64,000 nt of DNA from Candidatus Gastranaerophilales bacterium (GTDB lineage Bacteria > Cyanobacteriota > Vampirovibrionia > Gastranaerophilales > Gastranaerophilaceae). Where the stretch lies: NCBI GenBank assembly GCA_944325525.1, contig CALVAK010000001.1, positions 174,669 through 238,668 of the forward strand, in the 5' to 3' direction. Below the pieces are notes generated by a model, which worked only from the letters and a program-made list of their open reading frames with translations, was not told the origin of the DNA and did not search any database. Positions 34,696-45,819 of this stretch are shown in pieces. The position numbers were made by a program, and so were the translations under genes. The stretch's first letter is position 1, and every line of letters begins with the position of its first letter.

Positions 34696-35490
34696 ATGAT
34701 AAAAGTAGGTGTAATTGGTGCTGCTGGCAAGATGGGAAAAGAGGTAGTTAAAACAGTAATTCAAGAACCTGATATGCAGCTTGTTCTTGCGGTTGATATA
34801 AATAATAGCGGTGATGACATAGGAAAAATTGTTACCGGAGAAAATTGTGGAGTTCTGATAGAATCAGATATAAAAACAGGACTTCAAGCAGCAAAACCTG
34901 ATGTAGTTATTGATTTTACACAGCCTGCGGGAATCTTTGAACACGTATGTCTATATCTGGAGAATAGAGTAAAATCGGTAATAGGTACAACGGGTTTGAA
35001 TGATGAACAGATTGACCGGATAAAACAGTTATCTGAAAAAAACCAAACAGCCTGTTTAATCGCACCTAATTTTTCTACGGGAGCGGTACTTTTAATGATG
35101 TTTGCAAAACAGGCAGCAAAATATTTTAAAAATGCAGAAATAATAGAATTACATCATAATCAAAAAAAAGATGCTCCTTCAGGTACCGCAATAAAGACAG
35201 CAAAATTAATGGCACAGGCAAATAATGATTTTACTTTTGGTAATTGTTCAGAAACAGAACTTTTACAAGGTGCAAGAGGAGCTAATTCAGAGGCTAATAT
35301 ACATATACATTCTGTAAGACTGCCAGGATATATTGCTTCTCAAGAAGTTATTTTCGGTTCTGACGGACAGCTTTTTAAAATTAAACATGATACAATGAGC
35401 AGAAGCTGTTATATGGATGGTGTAATGCTTGCTGTACGTCATGTTTACAATAAAAATGATTTTATATACGGTCTTGATAATATAATGTAA
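34696..35490 (+). CDS. dapB: 4-hydroxy-tetrahydrodipicolinate reductase
   Basis: NAD(P)H enzyme of lysine and meso-diaminopimelate synthesis, needed for peptidoglycan. The 264-residue protein has the Rossmann motif GVIGAAGKMGKEV, SVIGTTGL, NFSTGAVLL and the active-site ELHHNQKKDAPSGTA. Ends FIYGLDNIM, as in the family. AAGAGGAG precedes ATG 34696. Appears to be transcribed alone; only a short TTGAG hairpin follows. Confidence 0.96.
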   Translation: MIKVGVIGAAGKMGKEVVKTVIQEPDMQLVLAVDINNSGDDIGKIVTGENCGVLIESDIKTGLQAAKPDVVIDFTQPAGIFEHVCLYLENRVKSVIGTTGLNDEQIDRIKQLSEKNQTACLIAPNFSTGAVLLMMFAKQAAKYFKNAEIIELHHNQKKDAPSGTAIKTAKLMAQANNDFTFGNCSETELLQGARGANSEANIHIHSVRLPGYIASQEVIFGSDGQLFKIKHDTMSRSCYMDGVMLAVRHVYNKNDFIYGLDNIM

Positions 35491-35601
35491 ACTCAATTTT
35501 TTGAGAAGTTAATAAAATTATTAAAATTAATAAAATTAGAAATTATTGGTTACATAAATTTTGTTTTTGTTAAAATATCTATGTAAGAGAGATTTAAGAT
35601 T

Positions 35602-35949
35602 ATGTTACTTGAATTTTTATATGCAAAAATACATAGAGCAACTGTTACCGATGCAAACTTAAATTATGTCGGGTCAATAACAATTGATGAAGAAATTCTT
35701 GAAAAAGCCAATATGTCTGAAGGACAAAAAGTTGATATTTTAAATATTAATAATGGTGAAAGATTTCAAACTTATATAATATCAGGAAAAAGAGGTAATA
35801 AAGATTTTTGCCTTAACGGAGCTGCAGCAAGAAAAGCTCAGATTGGAGATAAAATAATAGTTTGTGCTTATGCTCAAATGACTCCTGATGAAGCAAAATC
35901 TTTTAAACCTTCTATAGTACAATTAAATGATAAAAATGAAATCATTTAA
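35602..35949 (+). CDS. panD: Aspartate 1-decarboxylase
   Basis: Makes beta-alanine for pantothenate and CoA. The 115-residue proenzyme has the self-cleavage site G24-S25 in NYVGSITID, which yields the pyruvoyl cofactor, plus [10 protein letters not shown] and [24 protein letters not shown] lies before ATG 35602. Its TAA interlocks with the stop of the convergent exported-protein gene (TTAA at 35946-35949). Confidence 0.96.
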   Translation: MLLEFLYAKIHRATVTDANLNYVGSITIDEEILEKANMSEGQKVDILNINNGERFQTYIISGKRGNKDFCLNGAAARKAQIGDKIIVCAYAQMTPDEAKSFKPSIVQLNDKNEII

Positions 35950-36410
35950 CTGTGTTTCAAAAATCTTTGTACTTTTGTATTCATTGACTCTTCTTTGATT
36001 TTCCATTCTCCGCTACAGTCTTTTCCTATAATAAAGTGTGCGGGAATCTTATAATCACTGGTTGAGGGCATACGCATTGCTACAATTTTGTAGTCTTTTC
36101 CGTGCGGAAATATTTTTACATTAAAATAATGATTTTTATAATTTCTTAAACGGGCTAATTTACTTGATTTTTTTGCTTCTTTTTTATAAATATCAATCGG
36201 AATATTTACTGATTTTTTCGTACCATCAGGTTTTTCAACAACTCTGATTATTTTTGCATTTTCGCTATAATAATCAAAATAATTATTACAATAATTATTA
36301 GCAGCATCAATGTAGCGGTTGAAAAAACATTGTACGTCTTCTACTTCTCCCGCATTGCATTGTACGTTACAATAAAAGAATAATATGGCTAAAAAAAGTA
36401 TTTTTTTCAT
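35946..36410 (-). CDS. Exported hypothetical protein, 154 residues
   Basis: The first 20 residues are a signal peptide ([20 protein letters not shown]), so the mature protein is about 134 residues, in the periplasm or outside. The body resembles an NTF2-like/SnoaL outline ([20 protein letters not shown], then strands with [20 protein letters not shown]), with four cysteines in the mature part. No catalytic signature is visible. A terminator-type hairpin lies directly upstream, separating it from rpoC2. Function unknown. Confidence 0.75.
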   Translation of the reverse strand: MKKILFLAILFFYCNVQCNAGEVEDVQCFFNRYIDAANNYCNNYFDYYSENAKIIRVVEKPDGTKKSVNIPIDIYKKEAKKSSKLARLRNYKNHYFNVKIFPHGKDYKIVAMRMPSTSDYKIPAHFIIGKDCSGEWKIKEESMNTKVQRFLKHS

Positions 36411-36420
36411 AACAACTCCA

Positions 36421-36463
36421 AAAAAATAGCAGTAATTCAGTGGATGAACTACTGCTATTTTTT
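36421..36463 (-). terminator. Terminator of the rpoB-rpoC1-rpoC2 operon
   Basis: A 14-bp perfect stem (36421-36434 with 36450-36463) contains T and A runs on both ends; on the minus strand it ends in six or more T residues. It lies 15 bases after the rpoC2 stop and just before the 154-residue gene. Confidence 0.88.
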
Positions 36464-36477
36464 ATGGAATTACTGTT

Positions 36478-39400
36478 TTATTCAATTGTATAGTCGGTTA
36501 GTTCAGGAGTACCAAACATTCCTTCTATTTCTTCCAGTATTGCAGAGGGCTTTCTTGCGTTGTTTTTCTCTGCTGCACGTTTTTGAGCTTCTTTGTCTTT
36601 TTCTTCCGAAGCATTTGTTAGGTGGTAGAACCCTGTTCCTGCCGGAATTAATCTTCCGATGATAACATTTTCTTTTAAACCTCTTAACAAATCACGTTTT
36701 CCTTCAACAGCTGCTTCCGTAAGAATTCTTGTTGTTTCCTGGAATGATGCTGCAGAAATAAAGCTTTCCGTATTTAAACTTGCCTTTGTAATACCAAGAA
36801 GAACAGCTTCGTAAGTTGCTTCCTGACCACCGGCAGCTTTTACAGCTTCATTTTCTTGCAGGACTTCTTTTAATTCTAAGAATTCACCCGGTAATAGCTT
36901 TGTATCGCCTGATTCAATAACTTTTACTTTCTTTGTCATTTGTCTAACGATAACTTCTACATGTTTATCAGCAATTTCAACACCCTGAGAACGGTATACT
37001 CTTTGTACTTCGTCAACAAGATATTGTTGGGCTGCTTCTACACCGTTTAGTCTTATAACATCATGCGGATTTAAAGGTCCGCCGGTTAATGGTTGTCCGA
37101 CTTTTATATCCTGACCGTTAGCAACAATGATATTTGAATCAATTGAATATTTTACTTCTTGTCTGCCTAAATCACCGTTTAAATATAAACGTGGAACGTC
37201 ATCTTCTATTTCAATTTCCGCTTTACCTGCGTATTCTGCCACAACTGCAGAATCTTTTGGTTTTCTTGCTTCAAGAAGTTCTTCTACACGAGGTAAACCT
37301 TGAACAATATCACCTGTTTTTTGTCTTTCAAATACAAGAGTTGCAATCATATCACCTCTTAATACAAGTGAACCGTTAGAGACTTGAAGCATTGTTCCTG
37401 GGCTTATTAAGTATGGTCTTCCTATTCTTAATGTTACTGAGTTTTTGTCTGTCTTAACAACAAGCCCTGATAAAGTTGATATTTCTCCGCTCTCAGAAAT
37501 TACGGCATCCATTTTAATTAAATCACCTTTTTTAACAATCGGTTTTGATTTTAATTCTATTTTGCTCTCATAATTTCCTGAAACGAGAAGTAATCTTCTA
37601 ACATCTTGATTATTATCTTTAATGCTTGCTATTGCATCACTTATTGCAAGTACCTGGGTTTTTGCAACAGGTGTTCTCGGTTCAATTATTTGACCATCTG
37701 AAACAAGAAGCTCTGTCTGCATTGAGGCTGAAGTTTTTGATGTACCTTCAACTTCTCTTCTTACAATTAAGTTTTCAAGTACAACAATTTTTAAATTATT
37801 ATTGCTGTCAAGTTCAACAAGCCCTTTCAAATGGCTTAAATAATTTTGCATTTGAAGAACTAAGCTTGTTCTGGTAAGAACACCGCCATCCAGGTTTCTT
37901 ACTCTTGCACCGTCCTTATATTGTAGTTGTGTTACAGGTACTAAGTCTATAGCTTCATCGGTTGAGTCAAATTTTATTGAAACATCTTTTGTATCAATTT
38001 TGAACCTTTGAACCGGTCTTACCAGAATTTGTATAGGTTGATTTGAAATTGTCTTTTCATCAAGTGCAGCTACTCCGATATCTTCTTCTAAATCGTCAAT
38101 TTCTAAATTATCTTTATCGTTATCAAGTATAGTTACAATTGAATCTTCTTTTACTTTTATTTTCGGAGCAATTTCTGTTCCGGCTTTAACAACTTCACCT
38201 TCGTCTACTTTTAATTCACCGATTCCGTTAAGATTATATATCTCTCCAGGTCTTATTATAACTTCATGTATCATATCGTTGAATTCTTTTATCTCAACAA
38301 TACCGTCAATGTGAGCATATAAATCTTTTACAACTTCAGTGCCGGCAGTAACAAAAGTACCTGATTCAACCATTTTTAAAGCAGAATCTTTATTTACTTG
38401 ATGTATTTCATCCGGTATAAAAATTAATTCTCCTGGTTTTGTAATAATTTGATTTTCGTCTACTTCAATTCCGTTGTAGCGAATTTCACCACTTGAAGGA
38501 ACAGTATATTCTTCGTCAATGAGCTCAGCTATAATCATACCGCTTTCAACGACAGTATCTATAGGAGCTTTAACTATATATTTTTCACCTGTTTCATTAA
38601 CTGTCCATATTTGTTCTTTCTTTGTTTGTTCAAATGTTGCATTTGAAGCGGATATAGAAGCAATTACAATTGTAAGTTCTTTACCCTGAACAATCTTTTT
38701 AATTTTTTTACCTTCAAATTTAACATCTTCTACAACAAGGTTGTTTCCAAGTCTTACTTCGCCGCCATGTTCTGATATAATGTGAATTTCAGCCAGTTTT
38801 TCACCTTCTTTTACATTTTTTCCGTCTTCAACAAGAATTGTTGAACCGCCGGGAAGGTTATATACATCTCCGCCTAATACCCATACAATACCATTTTTGC
38901 TTGCTGTTCTTGAAATATTTCCTTGTCTGTCTTTCTTTTCATCAGCAACAAAATCTTCAAAAAGTATTTCTCCTGAAAGATCAGATGTAATATCTTTTGT
39001 AGCTTTTTCTGTTAAACGGCTTCCATCTCCGCCTGAAACAGGTTCGTAAACAGCTATTTTATCACCTTTTTTGATTTCATCACCTTCTTTTACATATAAT
39101 ATAGCACCTGAAGGAATATGATATTTTTTTGTCTTTGAACCTGATTTTATTTCTAAATCGGATTCTTGAACAGTTATTGCTACGTTGTCTCCGTGTCTTG
39201 TTCTTAAATCTCTTGTAAAGATTTTTGTTGCTATTTTACCGTCAACATCCGCAATTATCTCTTTCATAGCACCGGCACCTTTAAATACACCGCCGGTGTG
39301 GAATGTTCTCATTGTAAGCTGTGTACCTGGTTCTCCGATTGACTGTGCTGCTATAATACCTATTGCTTCACCTACATCAACTAGTTTTTGTGTTGTCATA

Positions 39401-40329
39401 GCCCAGCCATAACATTTTTGGCATATACCGTATTCAAGTTCGCAAGTTAATGGTGAACGAACCAGCAGTTGATGTAAATCTAACGGTTTTATTTTCTTTA
39501 TATCATCTCTATTTATTGTTGTGTTTGCATGAATTACTACATTACCGTCTTTGTCTTTAATATCTTCAGCAATTGTTCTTCCTAATAATCTTTCTGTTAA
39601 TGGTGCAACAATCTTTTCTCCGTCTGAGATATCAGTCATTAATATTCCACGTTTTGTACCGCAGTCGTGATCACGAATTATAACATCCTGGGCAACATCA
39701 ACCAGACGTCTTGTTAAATATCCTGAGTCTGCAGTTTTTAAAGCAGTATCTACAAGCCCTTTTCTTGCACCGTATGATGAGATAATGTATTCTGTTACCG
39801 ACAACCCTTCTTTGAAGTTAGATTTTATAGGAAGGTCGATAATTTGTCCTTGTGCATCAGCCATCAATCCTCTCATACCTACAAGCTGTGAAACCTGTGA
39901 TAAATTACCTCTTGCTCCGGAGAATGCCATCATATATACAGGGTTTAATCTGTCAAAATTTTCAACTACCTTTTCTGTTAACTTTGAGGTAGTTTCTGAC
40001 CAGGTATCGATTACTTTTGTATATCTTTCAACCTCTGTAATATCACCTTTTAAGTATCTGTGTGTTGATTTTTCAATCTCTTTCTCCGCTTCTTTCAAAA
40101 GTTCCTTTTTATCGGCAGGTACGGATAAGTCTGCAATTGAAATTGTTGTTCCTGATTTCGTAGCGTAATGGTATCCTAAATTTTTTAGATTATCAGCAAG
40201 AGTTGCTGTTTTTGCACCGCCAAATTCAAGGTATACCTGAGCTAGCAATTTGTTAATTGATTTCTTATTAACCTGTTCATTGATAAAATCAAATGATTTT
40301 TTTGTATTTTTACGAACTATTGTATCCAT
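36478..40329 (-). CDS. rpoC2: RNA polymerase subunit beta' C-terminal part (cyanobacterial-type RpoC2)
   Basis: Second half of the split beta' subunit. The 1,283-residue protein has SGARGNLSQVSQLVGMRGLM (residues 137-156) and ADSGYLTRRLVDVAQ, the bridge/trigger region, then the zinc cysteines in CGT and CELEYGICQKC, and TMRTFHTGG. A stretch of about 600 residues that follows consists of repeated sandwich-hybrid-like modules, matching the SI3 insertion of cyanobacterial RpoC2, before the conserved GDIVQGLPRVEELLEAR end. I place the start at ATG 40329, after AAAGGTGA; an upstream in-frame ATG at 40371 overlaps rpoC1. The gene lies 22 bases after rpoC1. Confidence 0.95.
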   Translation of the reverse strand: MDTIVRKNTKKSFDFINEQVNKKSINKLLAQVYLEFGGAKTATLADNLKNLGYHYATKSGTTISIADLSVPADKKELLKEAEKEIEKSTHRYLKGDITEVERYTKVIDTWSETTSKLTEKVVENFDRLNPVYMMAFSGARGNLSQVSQLVGMRGLMADAQGQIIDLPIKSNFKEGLSVTEYIISSYGARKGLVDTALKTADSGYLTRRLVDVAQDVIIRDHDCGTKRGILMTDISDGEKIVAPLTERLLGRTIAEDIKDKDGNVVIHANTTINRDDIKKIKPLDLHQLLVRSPLTCELEYGICQKCYGWAMTTQKLVDVGEAIGIIAAQSIGEPGTQLTMRTFHTGGVFKGAGAMKEIIADVDGKIATKIFTRDLRTRHGDNVAITVQESDLEIKSGSKTKKYHIPSGAILYVKEGDEIKKGDKIAVYEPVSGGDGSRLTEKATKDITSDLSGEILFEDFVADEKKDRQGNISRTASKNGIVWVLGGDVYNLPGGSTILVEDGKNVKEGEKLAEIHIISEHGGEVRLGNNLVVEDVKFEGKKIKKIVQGKELTIVIASISASNATFEQTKKEQIWTVNETGEKYIVKAPIDTVVESGMIIAELIDEEYTVPSSGEIRYNGIEVDENQIITKPGELIFIPDEIHQVNKDSALKMVESGTFVTAGTEVVKDLYAHIDGIVEIKEFNDMIHEVIIRPGEIYNLNGIGELKVDEGEVVKAGTEIAPKIKVKEDSIVTILDNDKDNLEIDDLEEDIGVAALDEKTISNQPIQILVRPVQRFKIDTKDVSIKFDSTDEAIDLVPVTQLQYKDGARVRNLDGGVLTRTSLVLQMQNYLSHLKGLVELDSNNNLKIVVLENLIVRREVEGTSKTSASMQTELLVSDGQIIEPRTPVAKTQVLAISDAIASIKDNNQDVRRLLLVSGNYESKIELKSKPIVKKGDLIKMDAVISESGEISTLSGLVVKTDKNSVTLRIGRPYLISPGTMLQVSNGSLVLRGDMIATLVFERQKTGDIVQGLPRVEELLEARKPKDSAVVAEYAGKAEIEIEDDVPRLYLNGDLGRQEVKYSIDSNIIVANGQDIKVGQPLTGGPLNPHDVIRLNGVEAAQQYLVDEVQRVYRSQGVEIADKHVEVIVRQMTKKVKVIESGDTKLLPGEFLELKEVLQENEAVKAAGGQEATYEAVLLGITKASLNTESFISAASFQETTRILTEAAVEGKRDLLRGLKENVIIGRLIPAGTGFYHLTNASEEKDKEAQKRAAEKNNARKPSAILEEIEGMFGTPELTDYTIE

Positions 40330-40351
40330 ATTATTTTCACCTTTACTTAAG

Positions 40352-42070
40352 TTATGATGCAAATATTGCATTTCTTACTGTTTCATTGAAGATTATTCTG
40401 CCGACTGTTGTTTCAAGCCTTTCTCCGTGTTCATCACGTACAATGATTCTGTCGTGTAGCTTTATTACTCCAGTTTCATGTGCGGCAATGGCATCTTCAA
40501 AACTATAGAAGTATTTAAGCTGTTTATCATCATCTTCTTCATCCATAAGAGTCAGATAATACATGCCTAATACCATATCTTGTGAAGCTGCAATAATCGG
40601 TTTTCCTGTAGCAGGAGCCAATATATTATTCGTTGCAAGCATCAACATTCTTGCTTCTGCTTGTGCTTCTATTGATAACGGTACGTGAACAGCCATCTGG
40701 TCACCATCGAAGTCCGCATTGAATGCGGTACATACTAACGGATGTAATTGAATAGCTCTTCCTTCAACCAGTACCGGTTCGAAAGCCTGAATACCCAAAC
40801 GGTGCAGGGTAGGAGCACGGTTTAATAATACCGGATGCCCGTCAATAACTTCTTCTAATATATCCCAAACTACCGGCTCTGATCTTTCGATTTTCTTCTT
40901 GGCTGATTTTATATTTTGTACAAATCCTCTTTCAATCAGTTTGTTAACAACAAATGGCTTAAACAGTTCAATTGCCATTTCTTTTGGCAGTCCACATTGA
41001 TTTAAGCTTAATTTAGGCCCTACAACAATTACTGAACGACCAGAGTAGTCAACACGTTTCCCTAACAAGTTTTGTCTGAAACGACCCTGTTTACCTTCAA
41101 TAATATTGCTTAATGATTTTAAAGGTCTGTTGCTTGGTCCTACAACTGTTCTTCCTCTTCTTCCATTATCTATTAATGAGTCAACGGCTTCTTGAAGCAT
41201 ACGTTTTTCATTTCTAACAATGATTTCCGGTGCTCCCATTTCAAGCAGTCTTAATAAACGGTTGTTTCTGTTTATTACACGTCTGTACAGGTCATTTAAA
41301 TCTGATGTAGCAAATCTTCCGCCGTCTAATTGAACCATAGGTCTTAAGTCCGGAGGTGTAACAGGAAGTACATCCATTATCATCCATGTTGGTTCCGTAT
41401 TACTTTCTATTAATGATTCTACTAATCTTAATCTTTTTATTAATTTTGCTCTTCTCTGTACAGAACCTGATAAACCTGATAATTCAGTTCTGATGCTTTC
41501 TGCCATTTCTGTTAATTTAATTTCGCCTAAAAGTTCTTTTATTGCTTCTGCACCTATACCGACTTTTAATTGTGAATCCTCGTTTTCAAGCATAAAGTCT
41601 TCATATTCTTCTTCTGAAAGCAATTGATATTTTTTAAATTCACTATCGGCAGGATCTATTACAACATAATTATTAAAGTATATTACTTGTTCAAGATCTT
41701 TTAATGTCATGTCCAGTAAAAGTCCCAAATAGCTAGGTATTCCTTTTAAGAACCATATATGGCTGACAGGTGCTGCCAGTTTAATGTGACCCATTCTGTG
41801 ACGTCTTACTTTTGAATCGGTTACTTCAACACCGCATCTTTCACAAATAATACCTTTATGTCTTACTCTTTTGTATTTTCCGCAGTAACATTCCCAATCT
41901 TTTGTAGGTCCGAATATTCTTTCACAGAACAATCCGTCCCTTTCTGGTTTCAATGTACGATAATTGATTGTTTCAGGTTTTGTTACTTCTCCATACGACC
42001 ATTTAAGCACACGTTCGGGTGAAGCTATGCTTATTCGTATATAATCAAAATAATCTATACTTGTAGACAA
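40352..42070 (-). CDS. rpoC1: RNA polymerase subunit beta' N-terminal part (cyanobacterial-type RpoC1, gamma)
   Basis: First half of the split beta' subunit. The protein holds the four zinc cysteines of the N-terminal zipper region (CYCG and CERCG), [38 protein letters not shown] and the catalytic Mg-binding NADFDGDQM. It ends soon after, near residue 572, where the cyanobacterial gamma subunit also ends. I chose TTG 42070, 9 bases after AAAGGAGAT; an in-frame GTG at 42109 lies inside the hairpin upstream and lacks a ribosome site. A TTG start may lower its translation. Confidence 0.95.
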   Translation of the reverse strand: MSTSIDYFDYIRISIASPERVLKWSYGEVTKPETINYRTLKPERDGLFCERIFGPTKDWECYCGKYKRVRHKGIICERCGVEVTDSKVRRHRMGHIKLAAPVSHIWFLKGIPSYLGLLLDMTLKDLEQVIYFNNYVVIDPADSEFKKYQLLSEEEYEDFMLENEDSQLKVGIGAEAIKELLGEIKLTEMAESIRTELSGLSGSVQRRAKLIKRLRLVESLIESNTEPTWMIMDVLPVTPPDLRPMVQLDGGRFATSDLNDLYRRVINRNNRLLRLLEMGAPEIIVRNEKRMLQEAVDSLIDNGRRGRTVVGPSNRPLKSLSNIIEGKQGRFRQNLLGKRVDYSGRSVIVVGPKLSLNQCGLPKEMAIELFKPFVVNKLIERGFVQNIKSAKKKIERSEPVVWDILEEVIDGHPVLLNRAPTLHRLGIQAFEPVLVEGRAIQLHPLVCTAFNADFDGDQMAVHVPLSIEAQAEARMLMLATNNILAPATGKPIIAASQDMVLGMYYLTLMDEEDDDKQLKYFYSFEDAIAAHETGVIKLHDRIIVRDEHGERLETTVGRIIFNETVRNAIFAS

Positions 42071-42100
42071 TTTTTTATCTCCTTTAACTTTATTATTTCT

Positions 42101-42132
42101 GGCTAACACTTAAATACATTTAAGTGTTAGCC
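42101..42132 (-). other. Perfect 14-bp hairpin between rpoB and rpoC1
   Basis: GGCTAACACTTAAA (42101-42114) and its exact complement (42119-42132) flank a 4-base loop, starting 6 bases after the rpoB stop. No T tract follows, so it is not a normal terminator. It could be an RNase processing or stability element. Confidence 0.75.
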
Positions 42133-42137
42133 TATTT

Positions 42138-45100
42138 TTACTCTTTAAAAGAACTTGGTGTTTCTAAAAAGTTGATGTTTAACAGTTCAGAATCGATATC
42201 GGAAAGAATTCTTTTGGGAGCTGCTTTCCTTAAATCATCAGTATCTGACATTAAATCAACTTCTTCACCGCTTTTCTTTGACACAGAAATATCCAGACCA
42301 ATACTTTGTAATTCTCTTACAAGTACTTTAAATGATTCCGGAATTCCCGGTCTTGGAATATTGTCGCCTTTTACTATTGCTTCATATGCTCTTGATCTTC
42401 CGTTAACATCATCAGACTTGATTGTTAACATTTCTTGAAGTGTATATGCTGCACCGTAAGCTTCAAGAGCCCAAACTTCCATTTCTCCGAATCTTTGGCC
42501 TCCGAATTGTGCCTTACCGCCTAAAGGCTGTTGGGTAACTAATGAATACGGACCTGTACTTCTTGCGTGAATTTTGTCATCAACAAGGTGTACAAGTTTC
42601 AAGAAGTATGTAATACCTACTGAAACTGGTTTGTCAAACGGTTCACCGGTTCTTCCATCATAGAGAATTACTTTACCGTCTTCTCTTACCCAGTCACATC
42701 CTGATTCTTTTATACCTCTTAATAATTCATATTTTGTTGAAATTTCGGATTTGTTTTCTCCGTACATTTCATCAAACGGAGGTGCTTCATAATAGTCACC
42801 GGTCAAGTATGAAGCAAGACCAAGTAAGCATTCATAAGTTTGTCCTACATTCATACGTGAAGGTACGCCCAAAGGATTTAAAACTATATCAACAGGAGTT
42901 CCGTCAGGCAGGAACGGCATATCTTCTTTTGGAAGAATTCTTGACACTATACCTTTGTTTCCGTGTCTTCCTGCTAATTTATCTCCGACTGATACTTTGC
43001 GTTTTTGAGCGATGTAAACTTTTATAAGAGTATTTGCTCCAGGAAGAAGTTCATCTCCTTTTTCTCTGTCAAATACTTTTACATCTACTACACGTCCGCC
43101 TTCTCCGTGAGGTACTCTCAGTGAATTATCTTTTACATCTCTTGCTTTTTCTGCAAATATTGCTCTTAATAATTTTTCTTCCGGTGGATGTTCTGATTCA
43201 CCTTTCGGGGTAACTTTACCAACCAGAATATCATCAGCATATACTCTGGCTCCGATTCTTACAATACCTCTTTCATCCAAATGTCTTAATGATTCTTCAG
43301 ATACATTTGGTACTTCTCTTGTAATTTCTTCCGGACCGAGTTTTGTTTGCCGTGCTTCTATTTCTAATTTTTCAATGTGCAGCGATGTAAAGATATCATC
43401 GTGTACACATCTGTCACTTAACAGGATAGCATCTTCGAAGTTATATCCTTCCCAAGGCATATATGCAACAAGTACATTTTTACCTAATGAAAGTTCTCCG
43501 TAGTTTGTTGATGCACCGTCTGCAATTACATCACCTGCTTTAACTTCCATACCTTCACTTACTATAGGCTTTTGGTTAATACAAGTATCCTGATTGCTTC
43601 TTACATACTTCATTAATTGATATTTATGTAATTTATCTGCTTTATCTTTTATCCAGATTTCTTCTCCGACTACTTTAACAACTGTACCGTCAACATCTGA
43701 AACAACAACCATACAAGAGTCTTTTGCTGCTCTTTTTTCAAGTCCAGTTGCTACAACCGGTCTATCTGTAATTAACAACGGAACAGCCTGTCTTTGCATG
43801 TTTGATCCCATTAATGCACGGTTTGCATCATCGTGTTCAATAAACGGAATTACTGACGTTGCAACTGATATAATCTGTATAGGAGATACACCCATATAGT
43901 CAACACGTTTTGATTCACCCATTGTAAATTCGGATTTATAACGAATAGGTACGTATTGTGCTTTTATACTTCTGTCTTCATTTAATGTAAGATCGGAAGG
44001 TGCAACACGGAAGTTTTCTTCTTCATCGGCACTCATATAATGTACTTCGTCTGTTACAACACCGTCTTTTACTACGAAGTATGGTGTTTCAATAAACCCG
44101 TATTCATTAACCCTTGCGTGTGTTGCTAATGAACCTATCAATCCGGCGTTAGGACCTTCAGGTGTTTCAACCGGACATATTCTTCCGTAGTGTGAAGGGT
44201 GAATATCACGAACTGCAAATCCTGCTCTTTCTCTTACAAGACCGCCGGGCCCTAATGCTGAAATACGTCTTTTATGTGTTAATTCAGCAAGCGGATTTGT
44301 CTGATCCATAAATTGTGATAACTGTGATGAACCAAAAAATTCTTTTAACGAAGCAACCAGAGGTTTTGTATTTAACAAGTTTAAAGGAGTAAGTGTTTCT
44401 GAATTTTGTAAAGTCATTCTTTCCTTTACTATTCTTTCAATTCTTGATAAACCTACTCTGAACTGGTTCTGTAACAATTCTCCTACACTGCGGATTCTTC
44501 TGTTTCCTAAATGATCTATGTCATCACAGCTTCCTTCATCATACGTAAGATTGATTAAATATTCTACAGCTGCTACTAAGTCCTGTATTGTTAGGGTTCT
44601 TTGTGTTTCAGCTATATTTAAATTCAACTTTTTGTTTAATTTATAACGACCAACTCTTCCGATGTCATATTTTTTATCATCGAAAAATCTTGATTCTATA
44701 ATAGAACGACCGCCGGCAGCTGATGCAGGATCTCCTGGTCTTAATTTTTTATATACTTCTATTAATGCATCATCCGTTGTTTCTGTCGGGTCTTTTTCAA
44801 GTGTTTTCTTCAAAAATTCAAAATGGGTAAATAATGTTTCCATTTCTGAAACGGTAATTCCCAGAGCTTTTAACAAGGTTGTTGCTAATATCTTTCTGTT
44901 CTTATCTATTTTTACATAAATTATATCATTAGCATCGGTTTCTATTTTTAACCATGCTCCTCTGTTTGGAATTAATGTTGCATTAAATAAACGCTTCCCA
45001 GTTGGTGATATTTCTCTTTTAAAATATATACCGGGAGAACGTACAATCTGTGATACTACAACACGTTCTGCACCATTTACAATAAAGGTACCTTTATTTG

Positions 45101-45452
45101 TCATTGTAGGAATATCACCTATATATACTTCTTGTTCTTTTATTTCACCTGTGTCACGGTTTACTAAACGAGCCATTACTCTCAATTGTTTAGCATAAGT
45201 GGCATCATGTATTCTTGCTTCTTCCAGTGAATACTTCGGATTATCAAAAGTATAATTTGGAAGAAAGTGTAATTCCAACCTGCCAGTATAGTCTTTAATC
45301 GGAGAATATGAAAGAAACTCTTCTTTTAATCCTTCCTTTAAAAACCATTCAAATGACTTTTTTTGAATCCCAATTAAGTCCGGCAGATCGTCCAATCTTG
45401 TTCTGGGCATGCCCATCGGAGTTATTCTCTCAGAATATTTTTTCTTTGACAT
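42138..45452 (-). CDS. rpoB: RNA polymerase subunit beta
   Basis: Catalytic-core subunit of RNA polymerase. The 1,104-residue length is close to the short cyanobacterial form. Segments include [21 protein letters not shown] near the start, the rifampicin region [21 protein letters not shown] with [28 protein letters not shown], and the C-terminal [24 protein letters not shown]. The rif region looks wild type (D in MDQ, H in THKRR). It is not preceded by rplJ and rplL as in most bacteria; as in cyanobacteria it begins its own operon. AGAGGTGA precedes ATG 45452. Confidence 0.98.
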   Translation of the reverse strand: MSKKKYSERITPMGMPRTRLDDLPDLIGIQKKSFEWFLKEGLKEEFLSYSPIKDYTGRLELHFLPNYTFDNPKYSLEEARIHDATYAKQLRVMARLVNRDTGEIKEQEVYIGDIPTMTNKGTFIVNGAERVVVSQIVRSPGIYFKREISPTGKRLFNATLIPNRGAWLKIETDANDIIYVKIDKNRKILATTLLKALGITVSEMETLFTHFEFLKKTLEKDPTETTDDALIEVYKKLRPGDPASAAGGRSIIESRFFDDKKYDIGRVGRYKLNKKLNLNIAETQRTLTIQDLVAAVEYLINLTYDEGSCDDIDHLGNRRIRSVGELLQNQFRVGLSRIERIVKERMTLQNSETLTPLNLLNTKPLVASLKEFFGSSQLSQFMDQTNPLAELTHKRRISALGPGGLVRERAGFAVRDIHPSHYGRICPVETPEGPNAGLIGSLATHARVNEYGFIETPYFVVKDGVVTDEVHYMSADEEENFRVAPSDLTLNEDRSIKAQYVPIRYKSEFTMGESKRVDYMGVSPIQIISVATSVIPFIEHDDANRALMGSNMQRQAVPLLITDRPVVATGLEKRAAKDSCMVVVSDVDGTVVKVVGEEIWIKDKADKLHKYQLMKYVRSNQDTCINQKPIVSEGMEVKAGDVIADGASTNYGELSLGKNVLVAYMPWEGYNFEDAILLSDRCVHDDIFTSLHIEKLEIEARQTKLGPEEITREVPNVSEESLRHLDERGIVRIGARVYADDILVGKVTPKGESEHPPEEKLLRAIFAEKARDVKDNSLRVPHGEGGRVVDVKVFDREKGDELLPGANTLIKVYIAQKRKVSVGDKLAGRHGNKGIVSRILPKEDMPFLPDGTPVDIVLNPLGVPSRMNVGQTYECLLGLASYLTGDYYEAPPFDEMYGENKSEISTKYELLRGIKESGCDWVREDGKVILYDGRTGEPFDKPVSVGITYFLKLVHLVDDKIHARSTGPYSLVTQQPLGGKAQFGGQRFGEMEVWALEAYGAAYTLQEMLTIKSDDVNGRSRAYEAIVKGDNIPRPGIPESFKVLVRELQSIGLDISVSKKSGEEVDLMSDTDDLRKAAPKRILSDIDSELLNINFLETPSSFKE

Positions 45453-45530
45453 TCATTCACCTCTCGTTATGTGTGGTGTACTACAACTATATAAAAATGT
45501 TTTTTATTTTCTACCCATTAATGCCTTTTG

Positions 45531-45581
45531 TCATGCTGAATTTTTATATTTTGTTTTGTTTGTTGTTTCAGCCGGTTTCAT
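45531..45581 (-). CDS. Possible short leader ORF upstream of rpoB
   Basis: A 16-codon ORF, MKPAETTNKTKYKNSA, has a good ribosome site (AAAGAGG) and lies in the 160-base leader between the predicted rpoB promoter and rpoB. No terminator hairpin accompanies it, so any regulatory role is unclear. The rest of the 367-base gap holds only the promoter and a terminator. Confidence 0.3.
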   Translation of the reverse strand: MKPAETTNKTKYKNSA

Positions 45582-45621
45582 AATCCTCTTTTCATTAGAA
45601 GGCACTCATAGCCATTATAAA

Positions 45622-45649
45622 ATGATACTTGCTAAAACATCTCCGTCAA
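45622..45649 (-). promoter_or_regulatory. Putative rpoB operon promoter
   Basis: Minus-strand TTGACG (45644-45649), 16-base spacer, TATCAT (45622-45627); a perfect TATAAT also lies 8 bases downstream. The predicted leader is about 160 bases. Confidence 0.55.
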
Positions 45650-45764
45650 GAAAAAAACAGTTTTATTAAAATTTTATTAAACATTTGTTAACAATATATT
45701 TCGCAGTCTTATTAAAAACCATTAAAAAGCTTGCAGCTACAGGAATGTATTGTCAAGTCCCCTA

Positions 45765-45806
45765 TTACAAAAAAGACACAAACAACAGTTTGTGTCTTTT
45801 TTGTAA
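45765..45806 (-). terminator. Terminator of the nucleotidyltransferase gene
   Basis: A 19-bp perfect stem, running from TTACAAAAAAGACAC to its complement, with a 4-base loop. T runs lie inside each arm, so it can end transcription either way; on the minus strand it follows the gene ending at 45820 by 14 bases. Confidence 0.88.
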
Positions 45807-45819
45807 TTTTAATGAATAT

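Noticed and set aside
40330..42137. Split rpoC as an assembly frameshift
   Set aside because: rpoC1 ends and rpoC2 starts at the cyanobacterial split point, with a 22-base gap and a separate ribosome site.
45751..45756. TTGACA as rpoB promoter -35
   Set aside because: No acceptable -10 at 15-19 bases; a better pair lies at 45622-45649.
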